This document shows positions 31,741 to 40,604 of a stretch of DNA of 43,833 nucleotides, piece by piece; the stretch's first letter is position 1; the number at the start of each line of letters is the position of its first letter. The stretch spans positions 1 through 43,833 of the forward strand of contig NZ_QGSY01000220.1 of assembly GCF_003857035.1 (NCBI RefSeq). Reading direction: 5' to 3'. The position numbers were made by a program, and so were the translations under genes. The notes below the pieces were generated by a model. The model did not search any database. It was not told the DNA's origin and was given only the letters and a program-made list of their open reading frames with translations. Origin of the DNA: Micromonospora arida (GTDB taxonomy: Bacteria > Actinomycetota > Actinomycetes > Mycobacteriales > Micromonosporaceae).

Positions 31741-34449
31741 TCAGCTCTCCTCTCCGAGCCGAAGCACCTCTCCGAGGCGCAACCGGCGGTTGTTCAGGGC
31801 CTCGACGGCGACCGCGAAGCCGAGGGCGACCGCCCCGAGCGCGAGCACAGCGGCGACCAGGCTGGGCTCGAAAGCCACCCGGACCGGCACACCACTGGTG
31901 AACGCGGACAGGCCGAGCACCGGGTTGAGCAGCAGGGGCAGCACCGCACCGACCAGCGCGCCGGTCAGCACCGACACCGCGACCAGCGGGGTCAACTCGA
32001 CCAGCAGCAGCCCTCGCCACTGCCGGCGGGACAGGCCGAGGGTGCGCAGCCGGGACAGCACCTGGCCCCGGGCACGCGCCCCGGCCAGCACGGTGAACGC
32101 GATGGCCAACAGCCCGAGCACGGTGCCGCCGGCGGCGCCGGCCACGAAACCGAAGGCCAGCACCCCGTTCGCCCCGCCCTCGCCAAGGTCACGGCGGACG
32201 TCCGCCCGGGTGTCGACCGTGACCCCGATCATCCGTTCCCGACCGGTGACCGTGCCGTCCCGCTGGTAGCGCTCCTGCCCCTGGTCGCCGGCGACGCGCA
32301 GCGCCTCGGCGTCCAGCGAGTCCCCGGCGATCAGCAGGCTGGTCGGCACCGGGATGGTGGTACGCGTCGGCAGGGCCTGCCAGGGCAGGATCACGAACCG
32401 GCTGGTGTTCGCCGCCAGCAACGGGAAACGGTCCTGGGTGCCGGCCACCCGGAACTCGTACCGCTGGCCCTGCACCGAGATGAAGGCCGAGTCGTCCAGC
32501 CCGGCCTTCGTCAGGTCCGCGGCGACCGCCGGTGAGACGATCGCCGGCAGCGGACCCGAGCCGGGCGCGGCGGTGCGCAGCGCGGCCGGAACCGGGAGGT
32601 CCACCTCGGATTCGCGGGCGACGGTGTCCAACCCCGAGCCGTCGACCAGCAGCACGTCCGTCTGCTCGATGAAGGCGTCGGTGCCGACCTCGTCGGACGC
32701 AAACCGCTCATCGTCCTGGTACAGCACCCGGGTAACGGCCCGGACCCCCGGCAGACGGCCCAGCTCGTCGACGGTGTCGGGTGCGAAGCGCTCCCCGCGG
32801 ATCACCGCGTCGGCGGGCACGATCTGCGCGGCGGCCCGCTCCCGGCTCGCGTCGACGCCGGCGGCCACGACCGCGCAGAACGCCGCGGTGCCGATCGCCA
32901 GTACCACCACGACCAGCGGGGCGGCGACCGCCGCTCGGCCGGCGCGGGCCGTGCCGAGGAAGGCCACGCTGCCCCGGGTCCGCGCGGCCAGCCGGCTGAC
33001 CAGCAACAACGGCCAGGGGTACGCGCGCAGCGCCAGCACCGCCGCCGCGATCGCGAGGAGCACCGGCACCGACACGAGCAGCGGGTCCACCTCGCCGAGG
33101 GTCAGGCCACGCCGACGCAGCAGCACCGCGGCGAGCCCGGCCAGGAGCAGCAGGGAGACCTCGACGGTGAGCCGACGGGCCGACGGGCGCACCCGGATCA
33201 GGTCCCGGCGCCCCGCTCCGCCGGCCGGTACGGCCAGTGTCGCCAACGGCAGGGCCAGCGTGACCAGCACGGTCACGCCGATGACGTACGGGGTGGTCGG
33301 ATCCGGGGCACCGGGGACCAGGGTGCCCAGCCACCAGCCCAGCACGGCGGCGACCGGCACCACCAGCACCGACTCGGCGAGGCTGCGCCGGGCACCGGCG
33401 GTGGCCCCGCCGCCACGGGCGCGCAGCAACGCGAACTCCGAGCGACGTCGTCTGATGGCGAGACCGGCTGCGAGCACGATGAGCCCCGCCAGGGTGGCCA
33501 GGACGCCGGCCGCGATCACCGCGAGCAACGTCCGGACGGCGTTGATCTGAGCGGCGAACGCGCGCAACGGAACGTCGGCGCCCTGGGTCAGGGTGAGCCC
33601 CGTCGGCTGGTTGCGCTGCATCACCTGAAGGCCGTCGATGAGCTGGTCCAGCTCACGTGCGTCGATCCGGTCGACGCCCAGTCGGTACCGCCAGTTGGAC
33701 TGGATCGGCCAGCCCTCGGCGGCCCGCTTGTTGAGGGGCGACTGCGCGACGACGCCGACGATGACGAACGGCTGGCCATCGCCCTGCGGTTCGATGATCC
33801 GCAGCAGCTGTGGCAGCCCGTCCCAGATGCCGTTGGCGCGGTCGACGGGGCGGAACAGCCCGGTCACCACCAACGGGGCACCGTCGGTGAGTCTGCCCTT
33901 GTCGTCGGTGTTGCCGATGCGCAGTTGGCTGCCGGCGCGCAGGTTGAGCTTGCCGGCCACGTCGACGTCGAGCGCCACCTCGATCGGCCGGTCGGGAACG
34001 TAGGTCTCGCTCGGCCACGCCCCTTCGACGAGGGTGCTCGCGCCTTGTATGTCGGGCATGGCCCGCAGGCCCATGTCGACCAGCAGGTTGCGGGCCGCCA
34101 GGTCCGGTCCGACCACGCGGGCCGCTGCGGTCTCGACGCTGTACCACCGCTCGGTCACTGCCGAACGCACCGGCGGCGGCATCTCCGCGGCCAGGGCGTC
34201 GAACCGTTCGGCGGCGTCGCCCATCGCCGTCCGGCGCGACGTCGCGGACTCAACGCTGGTGGTGTACGAGATGTCCCGGCGCGCGGCCGGCTCGCTGTTG
34301 AGCTGTGCTCGCAGCCCCTGTTCGGCGAGCCGGTTGACCAGCCGGGGCACTCCACTGATCAGCAGCGTGACCACCAGGGTCAGCACCGCCAGCAGCAGGA
34401 ACTGCCCCCCGTACGCCCGGACCCGCCGGACGGCCGCCCCGACGCTCAT
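31741..34449 (-). CDS. FtsX-like ABC transporter permease 2 (902 residues)
   Basis: The protein starts MSVGAAVRRVRAYGGQFLLL, with one N-terminal membrane segment, a large extracytoplasmic domain (about 40-300), three segments around LLAVIAAGVLATLAGLIVLA, further central membrane segments, a second external domain and a C-terminal FtsX core (about 790-900). This doubled arrangement is that of large actinobacterial MacB/FtsX-type permeases that work on substrates at the outer face rather than moving them through a channel. Substrate unknown. ATG 34449 overlaps the stop of permease 1 (ATGA); the longer open frame upstream is its shadow. Confidence 0.88.
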   Translation of the reverse strand: MSVGAAVRRVRAYGGQFLLLAVLTLVVTLLISGVPRLVNRLAEQGLRAQLNSEPAARRDISYTTSVESATSRRTAMGDAAERFDALAAEMPPPVRSAVTERWYSVETAAARVVGPDLAARNLLVDMGLRAMPDIQGASTLVEGAWPSETYVPDRPIEVALDVDVAGKLNLRAGSQLRIGNTDDKGRLTDGAPLVVTGLFRPVDRANGIWDGLPQLLRIIEPQGDGQPFVIVGVVAQSPLNKRAAEGWPIQSNWRYRLGVDRIDARELDQLIDGLQVMQRNQPTGLTLTQGADVPLRAFAAQINAVRTLLAVIAAGVLATLAGLIVLAAGLAIRRRRSEFALLRARGGGATAGARRSLAESVLVVPVAAVLGWWLGTLVPGAPDPTTPYVIGVTVLVTLALPLATLAVPAGGAGRRDLIRVRPSARRLTVEVSLLLLAGLAAVLLRRRGLTLGEVDPLLVSVPVLLAIAAAVLALRAYPWPLLLVSRLAARTRGSVAFLGTARAGRAAVAAPLVVVVLAIGTAAFCAVVAAGVDASRERAAAQIVPADAVIRGERFAPDTVDELGRLPGVRAVTRVLYQDDERFASDEVGTDAFIEQTDVLLVDGSGLDTVARESEVDLPVPAALRTAAPGSGPLPAIVSPAVAADLTKAGLDDSAFISVQGQRYEFRVAGTQDRFPLLAANTSRFVILPWQALPTRTTIPVPTSLLIAGDSLDAEALRVAGDQGQERYQRDGTVTGRERMIGVTVDTRADVRRDLGEGGANGVLAFGFVAGAAGGTVLGLLAIAFTVLAGARARGQVLSRLRTLGLSRRQWRGLLLVELTPLVAVSVLTGALVGAVLPLLLNPVLGLSAFTSGVPVRVAFEPSLVAAVLALGAVALGFAVAVEALNNRRLRLGEVLRLGEES

Positions 34450-37400
34450 CGTTCTCCCCCGATTCGCAGCTGCACCGCCGCCACCCGCTGACGGATGCCG
34501 GTGGCGATGAACGCGCTGAAGGCGAGCGCCGCCAGCAGCAGACCGACCGCGGTCAGGCCGATCGGCACCCAGGGCAGCACGAACGCCGCCGGGGGTGTCG
34601 GCCGGCCGGCGGCCGGGGTGAGGATGACCAGTGGGGCCATCGTCGCGCTGACCGCGGTGCCGAGTAACAACCCGACGCCCACGCCGATGCCGGCGAGGAA
34701 CGTCTGTTCGGCGAGCAGCGCCCGGGCCATCAGCCGGGGCGTGGCGCCGAGGGTGTGCAGGACCGCGAACTCGCCGAGCCGACGCCGGGCGGTGGCCCAG
34801 ACGTCCACCATCAGGCCGACGAGAGCGAGGAGCACCGCGCCGAGCGCGGCGGCGAGCATTCCGGTACGCGAGCCGCGCCAGTACGGGTCGTCGGCGGCCG
34901 CCTCGATGGCCGCCTCCCGGTTGAGCACCGTGACGCCGGGTAGCGCTCTGGCCGCCTGGGCAGCGGCGTTCGCGTCGCTGGCCCCGACCCACCACTCCGG
35001 TACGGGTCGCACCGCGCCGCTGCTCCGGATCATCGCGTCGACCGCGACCGGCAGGTCCAGCAGGACGCCCTCGCCGGTGGTGGCCGGCACGGAGTCCAGC
35101 TCGCCGACCAGGTGCACCGGCAGCGTCGCCCCGGAGAGGGTCAGGTCGACGGTGTCGCCGATGCGCAGGCTCAGCGCGTTGATGACCCCAGGGGTCATCA
35201 ACACCGGTATGGGCTTGTTGTCTCCGCCCGGCACGACAGTGAACCGGGTGGGTGGCTGGTACCTGAACTGCCCGCCGGGGATCACGTCGACCGAGCGGGC
35301 TGCGGCGAACCCGGCGCCGGTGGTCCGTACCGGCATTGGCTGCATCCCGGGGGCGGTCACGACCCAGTCGCCGCCCAGTTCGGCCGGTTGCTTCGTGCCG
35401 TCGGCCTTGACCACCGTCAGCCCGTCCACCTGGAGCTCGTAGGAGTTGCCGGCGGCCAACCCACCGTCGGCCTCGAAGCCGACCAGCCGCAGCCGCGCCC
35501 CGCTCAGGTCGGGCAGTGGCGCGGTGAACGGGGTGGCCCGGCCGTCGCCGTCGGCGTTGGCCGCCGGCAGCCGCCGGGCAAGCCCGTCAGGGGTGGTGAC
35601 CAGCAGCGTCACCGCGACCTTCACCGACCGGGCGGCGTTGCTCACCGGGGTACGGATCGTGCCGGTGATCTCGCGCGCCCCGGCGGGCAGTTCGACGCCG
35701 GCGGGCTCTCCCCGCGCGTCGACCATCTTCCGGTACTGCTCCGCCGCCGATCCGTCGCCGAGGCGGTCGGCGAGCCGGACGACGCCCGGGGCGCTGGCTG
35801 GGTCGACACCGATCACGGTCGCCGGCAGGTTCTCCCGCCCGACCCGGATCTCGTCGCGCCACGCCGGCAGTACCCGGTCCACGCTCGGCAGCGCGGCGAG
35901 TTCACCGGCCCGGGTCGGTGGGGCGCCCCCGGTCCGTTCGGTCACCCGGAGGTCGGCGCCGACCGTGTGGCCGGCCTGTTCGACCTGGGACCGCTCGCCG
36001 GTGCTGATCAGCGACCAGGCCAGGGTGCTGCCGCCGACGGCGAGGGCGAGCAGCAGCACCGGGCCGGCGTGGGGACGACGGCCGGCCTGCCACATGCCGA
36101 ACATGGTGGCGGTCCAGGGGCGTCGGTCGACGAACCGCTCCGCGAACCGGGTGAGCGGCGGGAGCACCCGCAACGCCAGCACGGCACCGGCCAGCACACC
36201 GAGCGTCGGGGCGGCGATCAGCAGCGGGTCGAGCCCGAGCTGGCCACCCGAACCGGCCAGCGGGGACGCGTACCGGCGCAGCTGCACCCAGGCGAGCACG
36301 GCGAGCGCAACGAGCACCAGGTCGACGCTGGCGCGTTGGACGCTCGCGGCCCGGTTCGGCCGGGATCGGGCCGCCATGTCGGCGACGTACGTCCCGGCGC
36401 CACGCAGCGCCGGAAGGACCATGGCGACGAGGCAGCCGGCCGCGGTGGCCGCTGCCGCCGCCCAGACCAGGGTGGTGTTGCCGCCGGCGGTGTAAAGGTC
36501 ACCCGACCCGCCGGGTCGGATGTACCGCAACGCCTCACCGGCGATCAGCGGACCGAGCACGGCGGCCGGGGCGACCACCAGGGTCGCCTCACGGGCGGCC
36601 AGGCCGGCCAACTGCCGACGGGCGGCGCCGCGGGCGCGCAGCAGTGCGGTCTGTGGGCGGCGGTCCTCGTGCAGCAGTGCGGCGACCAGCACCAGCGCAT
36701 ACCCGGCGAGCACCAGAATGAGCAGCAGCGGGGTGGCCAGCGACGAGCGACCCACCAGGTCGGCCCGACCGATCCGGTCCAGCAATTGCGGCATCTTGGT
36801 CACCGTCTGCCCGGAGCTGCCCAGTTGGGCGGCCTCGGGCACGGCCGAGACCGCCTCGGTGAGGGCTTTCCGAACGGCGGGCAGGTCGGCGGTGTCGACG
36901 GCACCGAGGTCCGGTTGGGCCAGCCAGGACGCCGACACCGAGCCCGGGAAGGTGGCCACGAAGTCGGCCGGGTCGAGTGTGAACGGCCCGTAGGAGGTGC
37001 CGGAACTGGCACTGCCCGCCCCCACGCCGGGGGCCAGCAGCCAGTACGCGTCCGACGGGTCGCGGGGCCGCCAGGTGCCGGCGAGCACCAACTCCCCGCG
37101 TCGTTCGGTGGCCCGGTCGCGTACCGGGACGCGCTCGCCGACGGCCAGGCCGAGGGCGCCGGCGACCCGCTCGGGCAGGCTCACCTGGACGGGGTTCGCT
37201 CCGGGGCTGGGCCAGGCTCCGCTGGTCAGCTCCGCGTGGCTGGCGAGGTCGGGGAGCGTGGCCAGGTTCGCGAAGACCGGGTCGTCGGCCGTACGCGGGA
37301 TCTGCCCGAGGTCGCCGGTCAGCTCCCGGCCGGTGCCGTAACGGGCGGCGGTGACACTGACCGGGACGCCGCCGAGCCCGGTGGCGAACTCGGCTCGGAC

Positions 37401-37631
37401 CGCCTTGTCCCGGGTTGCGAACTCGGCCGCGTCCCGCCCACCCGAGCCGCTGACCAGAAGGCCGCGCTCCTCGGCGGGCGAGGCGGCGACCAGTGCCCGC
37501 TGCCCGGCGTCCACCGCCCGACGGTTGTAGTCGGACAGCCCAGTGACCAACGCGACGGCGACGAGGGCAGCGATCACCGCCGCGACCAGCAACCCTCGCG
37601 CCTCGCGGGCCCGCCTCCACACCAGCTTCAT
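34446..37631 (-). CDS. FtsX-like ABC transporter permease 1 (1,061 residues)
   Basis: First gene of the operon. It begins MKLVWRRAREARGLLVAAVI with an immediate membrane segment, then a large external domain, a middle block of four or more membrane segments (TPLLLILVLAGYALVLVAAL onward), a second external domain and a C-terminal FtsX core (AAALGAVLLALVGLMVDVWA, and LPWVPIGLTAVGLLLAALAF). It shares the layout of permease 2, so the two probably form a heterodimer with the two ATPases. GGGGAGG precedes ATG 37631. Confidence 0.88.
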   Translation of the reverse strand: MKLVWRRAREARGLLVAAVIAALVAVALVTGLSDYNRRAVDAGQRALVAASPAEERGLLVSGSGGRDAAEFATRDKAVRAEFATGLGGVPVSVTAARYGTGRELTGDLGQIPRTADDPVFANLATLPDLASHAELTSGAWPSPGANPVQVSLPERVAGALGLAVGERVPVRDRATERRGELVLAGTWRPRDPSDAYWLLAPGVGAGSASSGTSYGPFTLDPADFVATFPGSVSASWLAQPDLGAVDTADLPAVRKALTEAVSAVPEAAQLGSSGQTVTKMPQLLDRIGRADLVGRSSLATPLLLILVLAGYALVLVAALLHEDRRPQTALLRARGAARRQLAGLAAREATLVVAPAAVLGPLIAGEALRYIRPGGSGDLYTAGGNTTLVWAAAAATAAGCLVAMVLPALRGAGTYVADMAARSRPNRAASVQRASVDLVLVALAVLAWVQLRRYASPLAGSGGQLGLDPLLIAAPTLGVLAGAVLALRVLPPLTRFAERFVDRRPWTATMFGMWQAGRRPHAGPVLLLALAVGGSTLAWSLISTGERSQVEQAGHTVGADLRVTERTGGAPPTRAGELAALPSVDRVLPAWRDEIRVGRENLPATVIGVDPASAPGVVRLADRLGDGSAAEQYRKMVDARGEPAGVELPAGAREITGTIRTPVSNAARSVKVAVTLLVTTPDGLARRLPAANADGDGRATPFTAPLPDLSGARLRLVGFEADGGLAAGNSYELQVDGLTVVKADGTKQPAELGGDWVVTAPGMQPMPVRTTGAGFAAARSVDVIPGGQFRYQPPTRFTVVPGGDNKPIPVLMTPGVINALSLRIGDTVDLTLSGATLPVHLVGELDSVPATTGEGVLLDLPVAVDAMIRSSGAVRPVPEWWVGASDANAAAQAARALPGVTVLNREAAIEAAADDPYWRGSRTGMLAAALGAVLLALVGLMVDVWATARRRLGEFAVLHTLGATPRLMARALLAEQTFLAGIGVGVGLLLGTAVSATMAPLVILTPAAGRPTPPAAFVLPWVPIGLTAVGLLLAALAFSAFIATGIRQRVAAVQLRIGGER

Positions 37632-37746
37632 CCGACGCCTCCCCTGGCCCTGGCGGGCCGACGACCATCAAGACAGGCCACCTACCGGGAAAGGTTCGCG
37701 CCCGTTACATGATCGTTATTACCGAGAGTCGGTCGGGGCGGGACGG

Positions 37747-37911
37747 CTAGTTGCGGCCTCGAAGGTTGCGGATGCCGAAAACCACCGCGCAGAGCACCAG
37801 CATGACGCCGATGAGCTGCAGTCCCGGGGAGTCGTCGGCCCCGCCGAGCACCACGACGGTGGTGCCGAGCGCTACCGAGAGGACGACGCCGACGATCAGG
37901 ACGTACCTCAT
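37747..37911 (-). CDS. 54-residue membrane protein
   Basis: The protein MRYVLIVGVVLSVALGTTVV plus a second hydrophobic stretch LQLIGVMLVLCAVVFGI and a basic end (RNLRGRN) is a two-span mini membrane protein. ATG 37911 overlaps the stop of the HTH gene (ATGA), so it is the third gene of the DUF2975 operon. Function is unknown. Confidence 0.7.
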   Translation of the reverse strand: MRYVLIVGVVLSVALGTTVVVLGGADDSPGLQLIGVMLVLCAVVFGIRNLRGRN

Positions 37912-38123
37912 GGCGTTTCCTCCTCGACCCACTCCAACAGGTCTCCGGGTTGGCAGTCGAGGACTCGGCACATCGCTTCGAGGGTGCTGAAGCGGACCGC
38001 CTTGGCGCGGCCGTTCTTGAGCACCGCCACGTTGGCGGGGGTGAGCCCGACGCGCTCGGCGAACTCGCCGACGCTCATCTTGCGCTTGGCCAACTCGACG
38101 TCGATGCGGACGACGATGGGCAT
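37908..38123 (-). CDS. Small XRE-type HTH transcriptional regulator (YozG-like)
   Basis: The 71-residue protein is a Cro/CI-type helix-turn-helix: VELAKRKMSVGEFAERVGLT then PANVAVLKNGRAKAVRFSTL and the LDCQPGDLLEW end. Such regulators commonly sit beside DUF2975 membrane proteins. ATG 38123 overlaps the DUF2975 stop by one base (TGATG). It may bind the TCG-N8-CGA dyad in the upstream promoter, which is inference. Confidence 0.88.
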   Translation of the reverse strand: MPIVVRIDVELAKRKMSVGEFAERVGLTPANVAVLKNGRAKAVRFSTLEAMCRVLDCQPGDLLEWVEEETP

Positions 38124-38602
38124 CAGATCACCGCTTCCATGTCGGTCCGCAGGGTGGTGGCCTGCCGCAACAGCGCCCGCATCACCACCATGAGGAGCCC
38201 CAGCACGCTGACGCCCACCGTCAGCAGGAACAGCAGCAGCGGCAGCCCCGGGTCGTCCGCGTTGAACCCGACCCAGAGGAAGACCGCCACCAGCACCACC
38301 CACGCGGCGACGATGGCCCAGACGATCGCGTCCACCCACTTGAGAGATGCCTCGGTGAAGATGCGGTCGCTCTTGACCAGGCTGAGCAGCTTCCAGGTCG
38401 CGACGATGACGACCTGGACGCACAGCACCCAGAACACCGCAACGATCGTGGCCGGCCAGCGGAGGTAGGCGTCCTCCGGGGACTCCTGGGCCATGTACGC
38501 GAACTGCCCGGGCAGCGAGAGGGTCTGGAACACGACCAGGACCCCGAACAGCACCACGAGGAAGACTCTGAGAGCGGCAACCGCTCGATGCTCCGTAACC
38601 AT
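38123..38602 (-). CDS. DUF2975 membrane protein
   Basis: The 159-residue protein has four hydrophobic segments (ALRVFLVVLFGVLVVFQTL; TIVAVFWVLCVQVVIVATW; AIVWAIVAAWVVLVAVFLWV; LLLFLLTVGVSVLGLLMVVM) and the DRIFTEASLKWVDAI loop typical of DUF2975. Co-transcribed with the HTH regulator, a frequent pairing of unknown function. ATG 38602 sits 6 nt after a -10-like sequence and may be leaderless. Confidence 0.85.
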   Translation of the reverse strand: MVTEHRAVAALRVFLVVLFGVLVVFQTLSLPGQFAYMAQESPEDAYLRWPATIVAVFWVLCVQVVIVATWKLLSLVKSDRIFTEASLKWVDAIVWAIVAAWVVLVAVFLWVGFNADDPGLPLLLFLLTVGVSVLGLLMVVMRALLRQATTLRTDMEAVI

Positions 38603-38606
38603 GCAT

Positions 38607-38642
38607 CGAGTTTCGCTCGTTACCTATCGAAAGTCAATCGGT
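38607..38642 (+). repeat. 36-bp direct repeat, left copy
   Basis: An exact 36-bp sequence (begins CGAGTTTCGCTC, ends AGTCAATCGGT) identical to 39932-39967 in the same orientation. On the minus strand this copy forms the promoter of the DUF2975 operon. The two copies bracket the SDR/HxlR pair. Confidence 0.95.
38609..38637 (-). promoter_or_regulatory. Promoter of the DUF2975-HTH operon
   Basis: On the minus strand TTGACT (38637-38632) and GAAACT (38614-38609) are 17 nt apart, and the -10 ends 6 nt before ATG 38602. The spacer contains TCGATAGGTAACGA, an imperfect dyad that could be the operator of the co-encoded HTH protein. The -35 and spacing are good, the -10 weak. Confidence 0.5.
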
Positions 38643-38717
38643 CTGTCGCGCCTCCACTGCGCCGCACCGGCAGCCGCCCTCCCGAACCGGCGCGCCGCCG
38701 GGGCGCCACAGGACGGC

Positions 38718-39473
38718 TCACGCGGCAGCGGTCAGCTCGGCAAGGATCGTATAGAGCCGGGCAGCCGCCGACTGGTCGAACTCCGGTCGCGTGAGGGGGA
38801 CCGGCGCGCCGCGCCGCAGCGCAGTCAGCCGAGCGGCCGGCGGCTCGGCCAGCAAGGCAGCCAGGAGAGTGGCCGCGCTAGCGGTGGAGGATCCGAGGAG
38901 CGCGGCGGACGCCCCTACGAGGGCGCGCATCGGTTGGCGGAGTTGACGGTGCATACCGCTGTCGACAAACAGCGGGTTGTACAGCACGTATCGGATGGGG
39001 CTGTGCGGGTTGTGCGCGGCGAAGCCGGCGCCGAGGAGGTCGTTGGCGCGCGCGCCCTGCATCGTCGCCTTGAACATGGTGTACCCGCTGGCCAACTGCA
39101 GATCGTTCCAGTGGATTCGGCCGGCCCGGATTCCGCCGGTGCCGCTGAGGTTGAGGATGACCGGTGTCTGAGCACGTTCCAATGCCGGGCGGAGCCGTTC
39201 GGCGAGCAGATAGCGCCCGAGGACGTAGATCGCGAAGGTCTGTTCGAAGCCCTCACTGGTGACGATCCGCCGCTGGTCGAAGCGCCCTGCCGCCAGTACC
39301 AACACGTCGATCTTGTCCGGTAACCGGTCTGCCAGTGCGGAGGTCTCCCGGACCGAGGTGAGGTCGGCGTCGGCACTGCCGATCGCGACCACCCGATCTC
39401 CGGCCCGCCGCAGTTCGTCGGCAAGGGCACCGCCGATGCCACGTGTCCCGCCCGCAATCACCACTGTGCGCAT
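38718..39473 (-). CDS. Short-chain dehydrogenase/reductase
   Basis: The 251-residue SDR has a cofactor loop GGTRGIGG (8-15), Asp-36 region for adenine binding, LAAGRF (an NNAG variant), S110 in ILNLSGTGG and the catalytic Y131-x3-K135 (YTMFK). It is divergent from an HxlR regulator 46 bp away, a common regulator/target pair. Base composition looks slightly less GC-rich than the flanks by eye. It lies within the segment bracketed by the 36-bp repeats, so it may be an acquired cassette. Confidence 0.9.
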   Translation of the reverse strand: MRTVVIAGGTRGIGGALADELRRAGDRVVAIGSADADLTSVRETSALADRLPDKIDVLVLAAGRFDQRRIVTSEGFEQTFAIYVLGRYLLAERLRPALERAQTPVILNLSGTGGIRAGRIHWNDLQLASGYTMFKATMQGARANDLLGAGFAAHNPHSPIRYVLYNPLFVDSGMHRQLRQPMRALVGASAALLGSSTASAATLLAALLAEPPAARLTALRRGAPVPLTRPEFDQSAAARLYTILAELTAAA

Positions 39474-39519
39474 ACTTCATCGTTGGCTTTTGTCGGCCCA
39501 CTCGAAAGAAGGCACATCG

Positions 39520-39906
39520 ATGTCACCGGCACTGCAGCTACCCGTGACCCTCGCCCACCGCGCGGCGTGTCCCGCAACCGACGTGCTGCGTCGCGTAGGC
39601 GAGAAGTGGAGTGTTCTCGTTCTCGCGGTGCTCCGCGAACGCCCCCGTGGCTTCAACGAACTCGACCGCACCATTCACGGTCTGAGCCGACGCATCCTCA
39701 CCCGCACCCTGCGCACCCTGGAGAGCGACGGGCTGATCAGCCGTCATCAGACACCGCAGCGTGTCGAATATGCGCTCACCGACCTGAGCCGCTCACTCCT
39801 GCCACTGGTCATCGCCGTCGGCGAATGGGCAGTCGCGCACGCCCCAGACATCGAGCGGGCACGAACTCGGATGCCTGGGCCGGCAGCGAGCACGACGGTC
39901 CGTTGA
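39520..39906 (+). CDS. HxlR-family transcriptional regulator
   Basis: The 128-residue winged-helix protein shows the HxlR signature CPATDVLRRVGEKWSVLVL (17-35), FNELDRTIHGLSRRILTRTL (45-64), LESDGLISRHQTPQRVEYAL, and a C-terminal dimer helix. C17 is at the conserved position that senses electrophiles or oxidants in some members. It probably controls the divergent SDR through the 46-bp spacer. ATG 39520 follows GAAAGAAGG. Confidence 0.92.
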   Translation: MSPALQLPVTLAHRAACPATDVLRRVGEKWSVLVLAVLRERPRGFNELDRTIHGLSRRILTRTLRTLESDGLISRHQTPQRVEYALTDLSRSLLPLVIAVGEWAVAHAPDIERARTRMPGPAASTTVR

Positions 39907-39931
39907 CCTCAGGGTGAGTTCGGCAGCTTGA

Positions 39932-39967
39932 CGAGTTTCGCTCGTTACCTATCGAAAGTCAATCGGT
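39932..39967 (+). repeat. 36-bp direct repeat, right copy
   Basis: Identical to 38607-38642. This copy encodes, on the minus strand, the last seven residues (NRLTFDR) and the TAA stop (39947-39945) of the YdeI-like gene. Beyond the exact repeat the two sites still resemble each other with a one-base offset (CTGTC versus TGTC). Confidence 0.95.
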
Positions 39968-40604
39968 TGTCTCGGTCGCGGCTGCCTGGTCGTGGAAGCG
40001 TCGGCTCGGGTGCCGGCTTCGCCTTCTGGGGGTAGAACGTCTCGTGACGGGCCAGCATGGCGACGAATTCACCGATCTTGCGCTCGCGGGTCTCCGCCCG
40101 TTTGACCGCGTTGAGGCGGTGGATGAGGGCGAACCGGTTGGCCTTGGTGAGCACGTCCAGCATGGCCTGGGCGGCGGGCTCGGCGGCGATGGCGGCGAGC
40201 AGGTCGGCCGGCACCTCCGCCTCCGACGGCGGGGCGTAGGCGGCCGCCCACCGCCCGTCCGACTTCGCGGCGTCCACCGCGGCGCGGCCCGCCGGCAGAA
40301 TCCGCCCCTGCTCCTCCAACCGGGCAACGTTGGCGACGTTGCGTTGGGACCAGACACTACGGGGCCGACGTGGGGTGAACCGGATCCAGGACGACTCCTC
40401 ATCCCGCTTACGGGCCTGACCGTCGATCCAGCCGACGCACAGGGCCTCGTCGACCGCCTGCTGCCAGGTCAGCGTCGTGACCGTGCCACCCTTTCTGGTC
40501 AGCGCGAGCCAGACGCCGGGCGACGTGGCGTGGTTGGCCGACAACCAGGCGCGTAACGCGTCGGCGTCCGCGACGATCAGCTCAGCCAGCTCGGCGCTCG
40601 TCAT
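39945..40604 (-). CDS. YdeI/OmpD-associated family protein
   Basis: The 219-residue protein has family motifs ADALRAWLSANHATSPGVWL, QQAVDEALCVGWIDGQARKR, RFTPRRPRSVWSQRNVANVA and a C-terminal ETRERKIGEFVAMLARHETF block. Relatives respond to antimicrobial or envelope stress in other bacteria; the role here is unknown. ATG 40604 overlaps the stop of the HIT-like gene (ATGA). The C-terminal residues and stop codon come from the 36-bp repeat. Confidence 0.85.
   Translation of the reverse strand: MTSAELAELIVADADALRAWLSANHATSPGVWLALTRKGGTVTTLTWQQAVDEALCVGWIDGQARKRDEESSWIRFTPRRPRSVWSQRNVANVARLEEQGRILPAGRAAVDAAKSDGRWAAAYAPPSEAEVPADLLAAIAAEPAAQAMLDVLTKANRFALIHRLNAVKRAETRERKIGEFVAMLARHETFYPQKAKPAPEPTLPRPGSRDRDNRLTFDR

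Noticed and set aside
35112..37712. An 866-codon plus-strand frame antisense to permease 1
   Set aside because: Arg/Gly/His-rich shadow without domains; the opposite strand encodes a coherent membrane protein.
38607..39967. The 36-bp repeats as transposon ends or a CRISPR
   Set aside because: They are direct, not inverted, only two copies 1.3 kb apart, and no transposase, integrase or cas gene is present.
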